This document shows positions 6,857-14,247 of a stretch of 26,881 nt of DNA, in pieces; within the stretch, counting starts at the first letter, position 1; each line of letters starts with the position of its first letter. The DNA lies in the NCBI GenBank assembly GCA_031265015.1, contig JAISDG010000064.1, positions 1 to 26,881 of the forward strand, written 5' to 3'. The notes below the pieces were generated by a model. It made no database searches and was not told where the DNA came from. It saw only the letters and a program-made list of their open reading frames with translations. The translations under genes were made by a program, and so were the position numbers. The stretch comes from Spirochaetaceae bacterium. Its GTDB lineage: Bacteria > Spirochaetota > Spirochaetia > Treponematales > Breznakiellaceae.

Positions 6857-6946
6857 ATCTGATAGGCGATTTAGCGTATGGCTCTTCGGAGCGCTATCAG
6901 CGGCCTCCCAGGTTTCTTCACCTCCTTTTCCTGGGGGGCTTTTTTT
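6857..6946 (+). ncRNA. Candidate ~90-nt structured small RNA of unknown class
   Basis: Between a strong promoter and a T-run terminator there is no open frame, but a clear fold. CTGATAG (6859-6865) pairs with CTATCAG (6894-6900) as a closing stem, which extends by CG/CG across a bulged G. It encloses a GCTC-TTCG-GAGC hairpin with the very stable UUCG tetraloop (6881-6892). The terminator hairpin follows directly. I see none of the sequence hallmarks of SRP RNA, 6S RNA, tmRNA, tRNA or common riboswitches, and no gene follows on this strand, so a trans-acting sRNA is more likely than a leader. Expression is inferred. Confidence 0.6.
6903..6946 (+). terminator. Intrinsic terminator of the small RNA
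   Basis: GCCTCCCAGG (6903-6912) pairs with CCTGGGGGGC (6930-6939), with one G-U pair, and seven T follow (6940-6946). The loop is long and pyrimidine-rich (17 nt). It may also end transcripts from the M16C gene. Confidence 0.8.
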
Positions 6947-7006
6947 ATGGCGTTCGGGATACGGCAGTAGTGCTGTATTCCTGCCGGCCCAAGCCCGGCA
7001 TTCCAG

Positions 7007-8098
7007 CTATACCAGTTTCCCCTTCCGTTCTATGACGAGTGCCGAGCCGTCCGCCATATGCGCGGTGATGGTGGGTTCCTTTACCAGTCCGTCCAGATGG
7101 ATAAGCGCCGGCGCGTCGCTGTCGTAATTGTGGCCCACCGCAAAATGGCAGGTCTCGAAGGCTTTTTCATCTTCCAGCATGCCTCCGGTAATCCGGGCCT
7201 TGGGATTAAGGCCGATGCCAAGTTCGCCTATGTTCCGGGCGTTCCGCCGGTATACTTCCCCCTGGCCTTCGGGGAGCCGGCCGGCTTTTTCGTAGTCCAC
7301 GGCGTCCTTTTCCGCCATGGTCACCGTTTCCAGCAGCGCTCCGGCTTCCCCGCCGCCGGAAATATCCGTTACATAGCCGCCTTGGACCCGGCAGCGTATC
7401 GGCTCCCTGATGATGATGTCTCCCCGGTGGAGGCTGATGGAGCCGTCAAACACGATCGTGCCCTCGGCGGTACCATTTTCCGGGCTGATAAAGCTTTCCC
7501 CCGCGGGCAGGTTTCCGCCCCTGCCCGGCAGGGAAAAATCGCCGTCGTCGGCTTTGGCTTCCCGGCCCTTAAGGCCCAGGGTAAGGTCCGTCCCCCCCGG
7601 GGCGGTGACATGAACCGATTCGGCCGCGGTAAGGACGGCGTTGATTGCGGCGCAGCGCCGGCCCAGTTCCGCATAATCGATAGGCACGGTACGGCCAAAG
7701 GATTCCAGGGTCGTGCTGGGAGACCAGAAAGAACGGCAGCTTTTTTCTCCGTACAGCTGCAGGTGAAAGATGTGATCGTATTCGGTCCCTTCGTATTGGT
7801 AGGGCGCGGCAATGCCCCGCCTGTCCTTGCCGAGTTTTTCCGCGCTGACCGAAATCACCACCTGGGGCTTTGCCTGGAAAGCGGCAATCACCGCGGGTTC
7901 GGCAAAATCAAACTGGGTTTTAACCGGCTGGAACACCAGCGCCGGAGCGGCTCCCCGGTCCAGGACGGCGTTGTACAATGCCCGGGAAATGGTTTCCACA
8001 TCCTGACGGGGATTGGTGATAATAAGAACCTGTTCGCCCTGCTGTACCTTTAACACACCGCCAATGGCAATGCGGGCCGCTTCTTCGATTGAATCCAT
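7007..8098 (-). CDS. M29-family aminopeptidase
   Basis: The 363-residue protein shows the M29 metal-site pattern in order: Glu201 in NLPAGESFISPENG, Glu292 in NIGELGIGLNP, His318 in CHFAVGHNYD with Tyr325, and His334/Asp336 in HLDGL. M29 enzymes (AmpS/AmpT/PepS) are two-metal, cytoplasmic aminopeptidases that remove N-terminal residues from peptides. The length is slightly below the usual 370-410. It starts at an ATG at 8098 with no obvious ribosome site. It diverges from the RsmE-like gene with a 67-bp gap, and converges with the M16C gene, whose peptide products it could trim further (inference). Confidence 0.9.
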   Translation of the reverse strand: MDSIEEAARIAIGGVLKVQQGEQVLIITNPRQDVETISRALYNAVLDRGAAPALVFQPVKTQFDFAEPAVIAAFQAKPQVVISVSAEKLGKDRRGIAAPYQYEGTEYDHIFHLQLYGEKSCRSFWSPSTTLESFGRTVPIDYAELGRRCAAINAVLTAAESVHVTAPGGTDLTLGLKGREAKADDGDFSLPGRGGNLPAGESFISPENGTAEGTIVFDGSISLHRGDIIIREPIRCRVQGGYVTDISGGGEAGALLETVTMAEKDAVDYEKAGRLPEGQGEVYRRNARNIGELGIGLNPKARITGGMLEDEKAFETCHFAVGHNYDSDAPALIHLDGLVKEPTITAHMADGSALVIERKGKLV

Positions 8099-8165
8099 AC
8101 TGTATGCTTATCACAAAAAGGGAAACAACGAAAGGTCTTGCCCCGGGGCTTTCCGGCTGTCCATA

Positions 8166-8999
8166 ATGAAAACCATGAACCTAATCCTTTTTGAGGAAGC
8201 CGAAACATTCCGGCCGCTGCCCCTGGGGGATGAACGGGCAGTCCATCTGATCAAGGTACTGCGCAAACAGCCGGGGGAGCGCTTTCACGCGGGGATCCTG
8301 GGCGGCAGGCTGGGGACCGGGGATATTACCCGCATAAGTTCCGGGGGGATAGAATTTACCCTTTCCCTGACGGAAGCTCCGCCCCCCCGGACGCCCCTGC
8401 GCCTGCTGGTGGGCTTTCCCCGGCCCATCCAGTTACGGCGGCTGCTTCGGGACTGCGCCAGCCTGGGACTTGCCGCGGTGGATTTGGCGGGAACCGAGCT
8501 GGGCGAGAAAAGCTACCGCCGCACGAAACTGCTGGATGACGGCGGCGCCCGGGCATCTCTGATCGAAGGGGCCGTCCAGGCCCGGGATACCCGGCTCCCG
8601 GACCTTGCCGTGTATCCCGGTATGGCCTCCTGGCTTGAAGCGCGGCCCTGGACCGCAAAGGGGCCTCCCGGGCCCGCTGCCGCCGGGCAAGCCGCAGCGC
8701 GTACCGCCGTTCAGCCGGGGGAAAAGGCAGCGGGCTTAGGCCCGGCGGAACCGTTTTCCGGGCTTCTTACGGCCGCGGACAATGTCCGGCCCGGCGGAAC
8801 TTTTACCGGCCTTGGGCCGGTAAAAGGCCCGGCGGTGCTGGCGGTGGGGCCGGAACGGGGCTGGAGCGACCGGGAGCGGACCATGCTGGAAGCGGCGGGA
8901 TTTGCGCGGCTTTCCATCGGACGCCGGGCCCTCCGGACCGAGACGGCCTGTACCGCTGCGGCGATTCTCCTGATGGGGAAAATGGGCCTGCTGGACTGA
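8166..8999 (+). CDS. Divergent RsmE-family RNA methyltransferase
   Basis: The frame is open from 8013, but homology begins at MKTMNLILFEE (ATG 8166; ATG 8175 also possible), giving 277 residues. The C-terminal knot region AVGPERGWSDRE...LSIGRRALRTETA matches the RsmE SAM-binding motif (GPEGG(F/W)S...LG.RILRTETA). The N-terminal PUA-like part has HLIKVLRKQPGERF. RsmE methylates U1498 N3 of 16S rRNA. A second, more typical RsmE lies in this window at 16565-17407, so this copy may act elsewhere. The middle holds a low-complexity Ala/Gly/Pro insertion (about 165-205), and GPEGG is changed to GPERG. Confidence 0.82.
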   Translation: MKTMNLILFEEAETFRPLPLGDERAVHLIKVLRKQPGERFHAGILGGRLGTGDITRISSGGIEFTLSLTEAPPPRTPLRLLVGFPRPIQLRRLLRDCASLGLAAVDLAGTELGEKSYRRTKLLDDGGARASLIEGAVQARDTRLPDLAVYPGMASWLEARPWTAKGPPGPAAAGQAAARTAVQPGEKAAGLGPAEPFSGLLTAADNVRPGGTFTGLGPVKGPAVLAVGPERGWSDRERTMLEAAGFARLSIGRRALRTETACTAAAILLMGKMGLLD

Positions 9000-9083
9000 T
9001 TATACTTTTTTAACCGCGAACCTCATTAACGGGTAAAGCCCAAGCTTCACGGACGGAAGCAATATAGCATGGCGGGCAGGGGG

Positions 9084-9854
9084 TTATTTGATGATTTCCC
9101 GGCTAATCACCCGGTAGGCGTCCCGGATTTTTATAAACATTTCGCTTCGTTTTTTCCGCTCCGTATCGTCCAGGCCTGACTGATTATCCGGGTGGAACTT
9201 CAGGGCAAGCCGGCGGAACGTACTTTTTACTTCGTGATAGGAAACGCCCTTTGAAATTCCCAGCACCGTCCAGGGATCCTCCTCCGGATTTTCCAAAGGC
9301 GGGGCCTGATAGCTGGGATCAAGATACTGCCGTATATAAAAGGCTTCCTGCAGGGCTTCCCTGCCCATGGCCATGGAAGTCAATTCCGACCCCAGCAGGG
9401 CCAAATCACCTTCACTGCGGCGGCGGGCCGCCAGGCTTTCTGTTAAAAGGTCGGGATTGAGTACGGAAAGCCGGGTAAAAGCCAGGCGGCAGAAGGATTC
9501 CGCCAGGGAGCCGATTTTTTTCCCCTGGGGAAAGACCGAAACGGCTCCCCCGGCGATACGGGCCGCCGCCGCGTCATCTCCCAGTACTTTTGGGGAGGCC
9601 CTGAATATGATGTACACCCCCAGGGCGCAGAACGCGGCTAATCCCGGCTCCCCTTCGTCAAAGGAAGAAGGGCCGGGGTTTTCAAAATATTTAAGCACCA
9701 CCTTATCGTTTTCAAACTGGGCCCAGAGAGCGCCCACAAAATACCCCAGTACAATACCCGTTATCATCCCCGGAATACCCAGAAAGTATCCTCCTGCCGC
9801 AAAAAGAAAAACAAAAAACAGCGTATATTTTTGAGGTTTTAGCTTAAATTTCAT
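9084..9854 (-). CDS. Membrane-anchored J-domain (DnaJ-like) protein
   Basis: The frame extends to 10061, but that part overlaps the upstream gene; the ATG at 9854 (MKFKLKPQKYTLFF), 10 nt after the upstream stop and behind GGGGA, is the likely start (256 residues). Residues about 10-45 form one or two membrane segments (FFVFLFAAGGYFLGIPGMITGI). A helical middle region follows, resembling the TerB-like part of DjlA proteins. The C-terminal J domain (about 190-256) has the HPD motif in ALKFHPDNQSG. J proteins stimulate Hsp70 ATPase; this one would recruit DnaK to the inner membrane. It is the last gene of a three-gene operon whose first two products are membrane proteins, possibly its clients or partners (inference). 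Confidence 0.85.
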   Translation of the reverse strand: MKFKLKPQKYTLFFVFLFAAGGYFLGIPGMITGIVLGYFVGALWAQFENDKVVLKYFENPGPSSFDEGEPGLAAFCALGVYIIFRASPKVLGDDAAAARIAGGAVSVFPQGKKIGSLAESFCRLAFTRLSVLNPDLLTESLAARRRSEGDLALLGSELTSMAMGREALQEAFYIRQYLDPSYQAPPLENPEEDPWTVLGISKGVSYHEVKSTFRRLALKFHPDNQSGLDDTERKKRSEMFIKIRDAYRVISREIIK

Positions 9855-9864
9855 AATTTCCCCG

Positions 9865-11670
9865 TTATCCGTGCTGCGCCGCAAGCAGTACCAGCGCCAG
9901 TATAAAACATACTGCCGCGCCCGCCGTAAGCCAAAGTATCGCCGCAGACAAGCTGCAATACAGGGAAAGCCAGACCGCCAGGCTGTCAAGGACATTCCGG
10001 TACAACATGACCGCCCCGTAAAAAACCAGGGGAAGGATTCCCAGCATGGGTACGTATACATACCGGGGCTTTTTTTGGGTACGGTAACGCCAGCCCAGAA
10101 TCAGCGCCAGCACCGCCATGGGAAGGAAAAACACGGGATCCGCCAACAGGCGCAGAATCCCGGCCTTAAAGGTTTCGCCGGCATACCCGTAATTGCCAAA
10201 GCTTTTTTCCGCGGTAAAGAGTTCCTGCAGGGTTAAACCTACGGTTCCCCGCTTCATTTTTGAAAGCAGGAGAAAATCATCATAGTCAAGGCCCAGCACG
10301 ATCTGGGACGAACCGGAGACCGGGTCCGGATCGCCTTCGGCCCAGACCGGATCCCATTGCTGTTCCCTGTTGGTCCTGTCCAGAGTCCGCAGCAGCAAAG
10401 CTACCCGATTAACGGAATTACCCTCCCCATCCATGGCTATAACGGGTATCAGTTTGGCATAATCGGCAGTGACCCGAAAACGGAGATTTCCCTGCGGATC
10501 GGCGGCAAGCGCTTCCCCTCCCCAGGCATACGAATAATCCGGCAGGGAGGCCAGGGAAGCAAAGCGCAGAACAATACGGCCGCCGTCCTGGCCGGGCAGG
10601 GAAAAAACCGGCCCGGCCAGGATGTTACCGATGGCCAGATCCAGCTCGTCAATAAAAAAGGCCGTATTGGCAACGCCGTTTTTGCTTTCCTCCAGATATT
10701 TGGCTACATCCGGATCATCCGGAGTCAGAGCGGCAAGTTCCTGGAAAGTATAGAAGGCGCTGATCCAGTCTCCGGCAACTTTGGCTTCGTAGCCGTCCCG
10801 TTTCATGCGGTACAGGATATACCGTTCTTTTTCCTGGGCATTGGGTTCCAGGGCAGCAATTTTTTCCCAGGCCCGGGAAGCCAGGGCCGCCGCGGCGCTG
10901 CTTTCCGCGTTTCCCGGCCGGGCAAGCCGCTGGGCCAGGGTGGCAAGCCAGTGGGCATCGTAGTACCGTTCCCGGGAGAACGCTTCTTCCGCCAGTTGTA
11001 GGGCATCGGCGGCATTAACCGGATCCCCCGGTATGCCAAGCCAGACGGGAACTTCTTCCAAAGCGGCGGGGTCCGCGGCCCGCCTGCTTTCCGCCAGGGA
11101 CTGGCGGTAAGCTGCCAGCTCGTTGGTAATACCGGCCTTGAGCTTTTCAATTTCTTCGCCGGCGGGCCATATCCGCTCACACAGAGCGATAAACTGGGAA
11201 GCTTCCGCCCAATTTTTATCCGCCGCTTTGGATTCGGCCTTTATCTTTGCCTGGCTGTACAGTTCAGCCCGGTTCTGCATGGACAATAAAGCCCCCCGGG
11301 ACAGGGGAAGGACCAGGAAGAACAGGACCGCATAGAGGATGGCCGCTACGGACGCGGTTATAACCGGCCAGGTAAGGTACTTCAGGAACAGCACGGAAAA
11401 ACCTTTATTACCTACAAAGGCAGTCCCCGCATATCCCCCCGCGGAATGTTCTTTAAGTCCAAAGGGGATAACCAGGGCGGAAAAAGCCACCGCGGGGAAC
11501 AAATGGATAAAGGTGATAATTCCGCTAAACGCATGCCAGGGAATAGTAAAACATGCCAGGGGCGCCGGGGAACGGAACAAAAAGCGGTACGCGCAGATGC
11601 CGATAAACGCGGCGGCGCTGTACAGGAAAAAAACCGCTAAATGGGCAGTATACCGGTCCTGTTTAGCCAT
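9865..11670 (-). CDS. Multi-pass membrane protein with helical-repeat periplasmic region
   Basis: I do not recognise the family. The 601 residues have three predicted N-terminal membrane helices (about 10-30, 45-70, 100-125), then a long soluble part (about 130-475). The latter starts with an Ala/Glu-rich, TPR-like helical stretch (AELYSQAKIKAESKAADKNW, LAEEAFSRERYYDAHWLATL, VAGDWISAFYTFQELAAL) and continues in a beta-rich segment. Three to four membrane helices end the protein (about 485-600). It overlaps the preceding gene by 8 bp and the following J-domain gene starts 10 nt after its stop, so translation is probably coupled. A spirochaete-restricted envelope function is likely, but unknown. 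Confidence 0.75.
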   Translation of the reverse strand: MAKQDRYTAHLAVFFLYSAAAFIGICAYRFLFRSPAPLACFTIPWHAFSGIITFIHLFPAVAFSALVIPFGLKEHSAGGYAGTAFVGNKGFSVLFLKYLTWPVITASVAAILYAVLFFLVLPLSRGALLSMQNRAELYSQAKIKAESKAADKNWAEASQFIALCERIWPAGEEIEKLKAGITNELAAYRQSLAESRRAADPAALEEVPVWLGIPGDPVNAADALQLAEEAFSRERYYDAHWLATLAQRLARPGNAESSAAAALASRAWEKIAALEPNAQEKERYILYRMKRDGYEAKVAGDWISAFYTFQELAALTPDDPDVAKYLEESKNGVANTAFFIDELDLAIGNILAGPVFSLPGQDGGRIVLRFASLASLPDYSYAWGGEALAADPQGNLRFRVTADYAKLIPVIAMDGEGNSVNRVALLLRTLDRTNREQQWDPVWAEGDPDPVSGSSQIVLGLDYDDFLLLSKMKRGTVGLTLQELFTAEKSFGNYGYAGETFKAGILRLLADPVFFLPMAVLALILGWRYRTQKKPRYVYVPMLGILPLVFYGAVMLYRNVLDSLAVWLSLYCSLSAAILWLTAGAAVCFILALVLLAAQHG

Positions 11671-12586
11671 CGGCTCTCCTTCCCCTGGCCAGGTATACCA
11701 GCGCGGAATACAGCAGGATCAGGGTTCCCAGAAAGCAAAAGATAAGGGGATTGATCAACGATTCGGGGATAAAATTTCCCCCAATGGCGCTTAACAGCTC
11801 ATGGATATCCGGCAGGTTCAAAAAAGCTTCCAGCGCCAGGGCCCCGCGGAATACCAGGGCGCCAAAAAAAAGATTAGCCAGGGACCAGAAGCTGATGTTA
11901 ACCAGGCACCCCAGGGAAAGCAGAAAAAGGGCCAGGGAACCGGCATAGATCCCGTAGGTAAACGGGCCTTCCTTAAACCATGCCGAAAAAACCCTGAAAC
12001 TCCGGGCAAAATCCGCATCAATGCTTCTGAAAAACCGGCTTTGCGGCCCGGCAAAGGGCAGTTGTACCTGCGGAACCGGGGAATTTGCCTGCCGCTGGTA
12101 ATACAGGGCCCCGGACTGTCCCCGGGATAACAGTACCCTGGCGCCGTCAGGTTTATACGGATCTTCAAGAAACACTGTTTGGACCGTTCCCTGGGATGAA
12201 ACAAGCATCAACCCCGGCTTTGCCAGCTTCACGGGAGCTGCTTTTGCCTGTATCCGCATGCCCCCCATTTCGTTCAGGATGTCCAAACCAAAAAAAGCCG
12301 CGGCGCTCAACGCAAAAGACAGAACCAGGATAACGGCGCATACCAGGGGATAGACCATGTGCCGCCGGGTGGCGTAACTTAAACTAAGGAGAATCGACAG
12401 ATAAAAGGCTGCGGGTAAAGCCGCGCCAAATTCGGCCGCTGCCTTGACGGAAAAAGCTTCCCGATTCGGCGGAAAAAGGACAGCCAAACCAACCCATTCC
12501 TGCAGTAAACCCAGAATACCGGCTAAAACCAGGATACCGGTAAAGCTTAGGCAGAAAAAAAGTACCAGTTTGGCGAAATTCTTCAC
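11663..12586 (-). CDS. Membrane protein of unknown function, first gene of the J-domain operon
   Basis: The 307-residue protein has an N-terminal membrane helix (about 6-28), two more (about 52-70, 80-102), a soluble segment (about 105-205, VKLAKPGLMLVSSQG...) and three C-terminal helices (about 210-300). No family is recognised. Translation begins with GTG at 12586; the ribosome site is weak (AGG 9 nt upstream). Its end overlaps the start of the next gene by 8 bp. The paired topology with that gene (helices, periplasmic part, helices) suggests the two form a complex; this is inference. Confidence 0.72.
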   Translation of the reverse strand: MKNFAKLVLFFCLSFTGILVLAGILGLLQEWVGLAVLFPPNREAFSVKAAAEFGAALPAAFYLSILLSLSYATRRHMVYPLVCAVILVLSFALSAAAFFGLDILNEMGGMRIQAKAAPVKLAKPGLMLVSSQGTVQTVFLEDPYKPDGARVLLSRGQSGALYYQRQANSPVPQVQLPFAGPQSRFFRSIDADFARSFRVFSAWFKEGPFTYGIYAGSLALFLLSLGCLVNISFWSLANLFFGALVFRGALALEAFLNLPDIHELLSAIGGNFIPESLINPLIFCFLGTLILLYSALVYLARGRRADG

Positions 12587-12902
12587 TCTTTTAGCCTAAC
12601 ATGCCGTTTCCTGATTCGCAAGACATATCCAATGAACAGAATGTCCACAAGTTTTCCACATAAAAAAAGGAAGTTTGCCAAAAGTAAAATTTAATGCTGA
12701 TCAAAGGAATCAAGTTTTTTCGCCTGAAGAAGGCCGTTTTTCCGGAGCAATCGATGTAATTCCTTACTGTATAAGGAATTACATACGCATGTCTGTTTTT
12801 TCTTTCCACCGTACCGGTATGTTGTATAAAAAGTGATACATCCGGTCCCGAAGGCCCCAGATTGTCAACAACTTATCCACAAAGAAATATCATTCCGGGG
12901 CG
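12587..12902. other. AT-rich intergenic region with DnaA-box-like sites and a palindrome
   Basis: Sites in the same orientation are ATGTCCACA (12641-12649), TTTTCCACA (12652-12660), TTGTCAACA (12862-12870) and the exact DnaA consensus TTATCCACA (12873-12881). Between them lies a palindrome with 13-bp arms. A possible minus-strand promoter (TTGTGG at 12650-12645, 17 nt, TATGTC at 12627-12622) overlaps the first box. No convincing gene is present. Confidence 0.6.
12754..12784. repeat. Inverted repeat with 13-bp perfect arms
   Basis: ATGTAATTCCTTA and TAAGGAATTACAT enclose CTGTA. No T-run follows on either strand. Its position in the DnaA-box region suggests an operator or a structural element rather than a terminator. 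Confidence 0.75.
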
Positions 12903-13601
12903 TTATTCCGGCGGAGAAGCCGGAAGGGCTTTCATCTTTTCCTTTAGATCCGCCAGCAGTATATCCGCAGAGGCATCGGACTTTTCCAATTCCGCAAACC
13001 GTTTTTCCAGGCTGCTATTCAAGGACAAATCCGCCAATTCCCTGGCCGCGTCCGCCTGGGCTTCGATTTGGTCTACTTTGCGGGCCATGCGATCAAAGGC
13101 TTCAAAGGCGCTCTTGTTCCCCGAAACGCTGGAGATGGTATCCTGGATTTTCTGCTGGGCTTCCGCCCGCTTTGCTCTGGCAATAAGAAGATTTTTCTTC
13201 CGCTGGGCTTCCTCTATTTTGTTTTGCAGGTCCCGCAGGGATTCTTTAAGCTGGGTGGTGGAAGCTTTCTGGGCCTCCCACTGTTTTTTGTATTCAAGGC
13301 AGCCGTTATCGTATTCCTGCTTGCGCAGCAGGGCTTCTTTGGCTAAATCGTCCTTTCCGGCCTTGACTGCCACCATGGCCTTACGTTCCCATTCTTCGGC
13401 CAGGGCGGTCTGGTTAAGGGTTTCCCGTTCCAGCTTTTTTTCGTCCGCGATGGCCAGGGCGACCCCTTTTTTTGCCTCAATCAGCTGTTCATTCATATCA
13501 AGGATCAACTGGTTGAGCATTTTTTCAGGGTTCTCGGCCTTGTTTATAAGATCGTTAACATTGGAAGAGATAAGAGTTTTTAGCCGGGAAAACATACCCA
13601 T
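12903..13601 (-). CDS. pspA: Phage-shock protein A / IM30 family
   Basis: The 232 residues are a nearly continuous coiled coil, as in PspA. The N-terminus MGMFSRLKTLISSNVNDLIN is the amphipathic membrane-binding helix, followed by the signature NPEKMLNQLILDMNEQL. PspA family members bind stressed cytoplasmic membranes, form ESCRT-III-like oligomers and limit proton leakage. The start is 9 nt after the stop of the STAS gene, so the pair are cotranscribed. No PspF or PspBC partner genes are here; control may instead run through the STAS protein (inference). Confidence 0.93.
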   Translation of the reverse strand: MGMFSRLKTLISSNVNDLINKAENPEKMLNQLILDMNEQLIEAKKGVALAIADEKKLERETLNQTALAEEWERKAMVAVKAGKDDLAKEALLRKQEYDNGCLEYKKQWEAQKASTTQLKESLRDLQNKIEEAQRKKNLLIARAKRAEAQQKIQDTISSVSGNKSAFEAFDRMARKVDQIEAQADAARELADLSLNSSLEKRFAELEKSDASADILLADLKEKMKALPASPPE

Positions 13602-13610
13602 ACGGCAGAC

Positions 13611-14162
13611 TTAACCCAGGAACACCTGACCCGCGTTGTCAATAGCCAGAATAGTCTTGCACTCGGAGCAACGGAACCGCCCGGGTTTTAAGGCTTTAAG
13701 CTTTTTTGAGCAAATGGGGCAGGAGAACACTTTGGGAAACAGCGACACGTTTTCGGACGCGGAGCCACTCCGGAAAAAGTTAATAGAATCGTCCAGATTA
13801 TCTTTAATGTTAAAAAACTGTGAAAATCCCAGCAACTGGAACACTTCGTATACTTTGGGCTGGATCTCCAGCAAAACCAGATCCCCGCCTCTGGGCTTTA
13901 CGGATTTAAGGAACGCCGTAAACGAACCAATACCGGTGGATGAGACATAGTTAAGGCCATTGCACGAAAAAATCAGCCGGATAAATCCCGCTTCGATAGC
14001 CTTGGCTACCCTCTTCTGAAAATAGTTGGAATTATACGTATCAATGTACCCGACTAGATACAGTACAAGGCAACCCTCCACCTCATTAACTTTTTGAAGC
14101 TTTATTTTGAGGCTTTCATCCTTTTCGTCATCAAATCCATTGACTATATCGTTGTTTGTCAT
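13611..14162 (-). CDS. STAS-domain anti-anti-sigma-like protein with C-terminal zinc ribbon
   Basis: The ATG at 14162 follows a GGAAGGAAGG ribosome site and gives 183 residues; a TTG 27 nt upstream is a less likely start. The STAS domain (about 20-130) has the partner-switch motif NYVSSTGIGSF (Ser74/Ser75 as likely phosphorylation sites). Such proteins bind anti-sigma kinases and release their targets. Residues 148-168 carry CPIC...CSEC, a four-cysteine zinc ribbon, which is unusual on a single STAS protein. It heads an operon with pspA. The HATPase-containing sensor at 18930-20249 is a possible kinase partner (inference). Confidence 0.85.
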   Translation of the reverse strand: MTNNDIVNGFDDEKDESLKIKLQKVNEVEGCLVLYLVGYIDTYNSNYFQKRVAKAIEAGFIRLIFSCNGLNYVSSTGIGSFTAFLKSVKPRGGDLVLLEIQPKVYEVFQLLGFSQFFNIKDNLDDSINFFRSGSASENVSLFPKVFSCPICSKKLKALKPGRFRCSECKTILAIDNAGQVFLG

Positions 14163-14218
14163 AGCCTTCCTTCCATACAAATTCTCCAAAACATTTTTTT
14201 ATCATTGCAGACACACTA

Positions 14219-14247
14219 ATATTATACTACTTTACAAATTTTGTCAA
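14219..14247 (-). promoter_or_regulatory. Near-consensus sigma-70 promoter of the STAS-pspA operon
   Basis: On the minus strand an exact TTGACA (14247-14242) overlaps the stop codon of the SDR gene. TATAAT follows at 14226-14221 (15-nt spacer), and the overlapping TAATAT at 14224-14219 has a 17-nt spacer. The leader is about 50 nt. Confidence 0.75.

Larger units (their letters stand above)
6749..7006. other. Intergenic region between convergent genes, holding the RNA candidate
   Basis: It separates the 3' ends of the M16C and M29 genes. Besides the promoter-RNA-terminator unit at 6822-6946 it has GACCCCCGG (6773-6781), complementary to CCGGGGGTC (6826-6834) over the -35 box, and a small TGCCGG/CCGGCA hairpin (6982-7000) near the end of the M29 gene. 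Confidence 0.7.

Noticed and set aside
6857..6946. SRP (4.5S) RNA, 6S RNA, tRNA or known riboswitch
   Set aside because: The conserved cores of these RNAs (for example the SRP GGAA-capped domain IV or a TTC-containing T arm) are not present, and no gene follows that a riboswitch could control.
7058..8053. 331-codon plus-strand frame opposite the M29 gene
   Set aside because: Shadow frame; the minus strand has all M29 metal ligands.
8013..8165. N-terminal extension of the RsmE-like gene
   Set aside because: It overlaps the start of the divergent M29 gene, and family homology begins only at MKTMNLILF.
9855..10061. N-terminal extension of the J-domain gene
   Set aside because: It lies inside the upstream membrane-protein gene; ATG 9854 has a proper ribosome site and begins the membrane anchor.
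12591..12809. 72-codon minus-strand frame in the DnaA-box region
   Set aside because: It crosses the palindrome and DnaA-like sites, and has no recognisable family or ribosome site.
12641..12881. Main chromosomal origin (oriC)
   Set aside because: Only one exact DnaA box, no replication genes nearby and no clear strand switch of genes; kept only as a lower-level finding.
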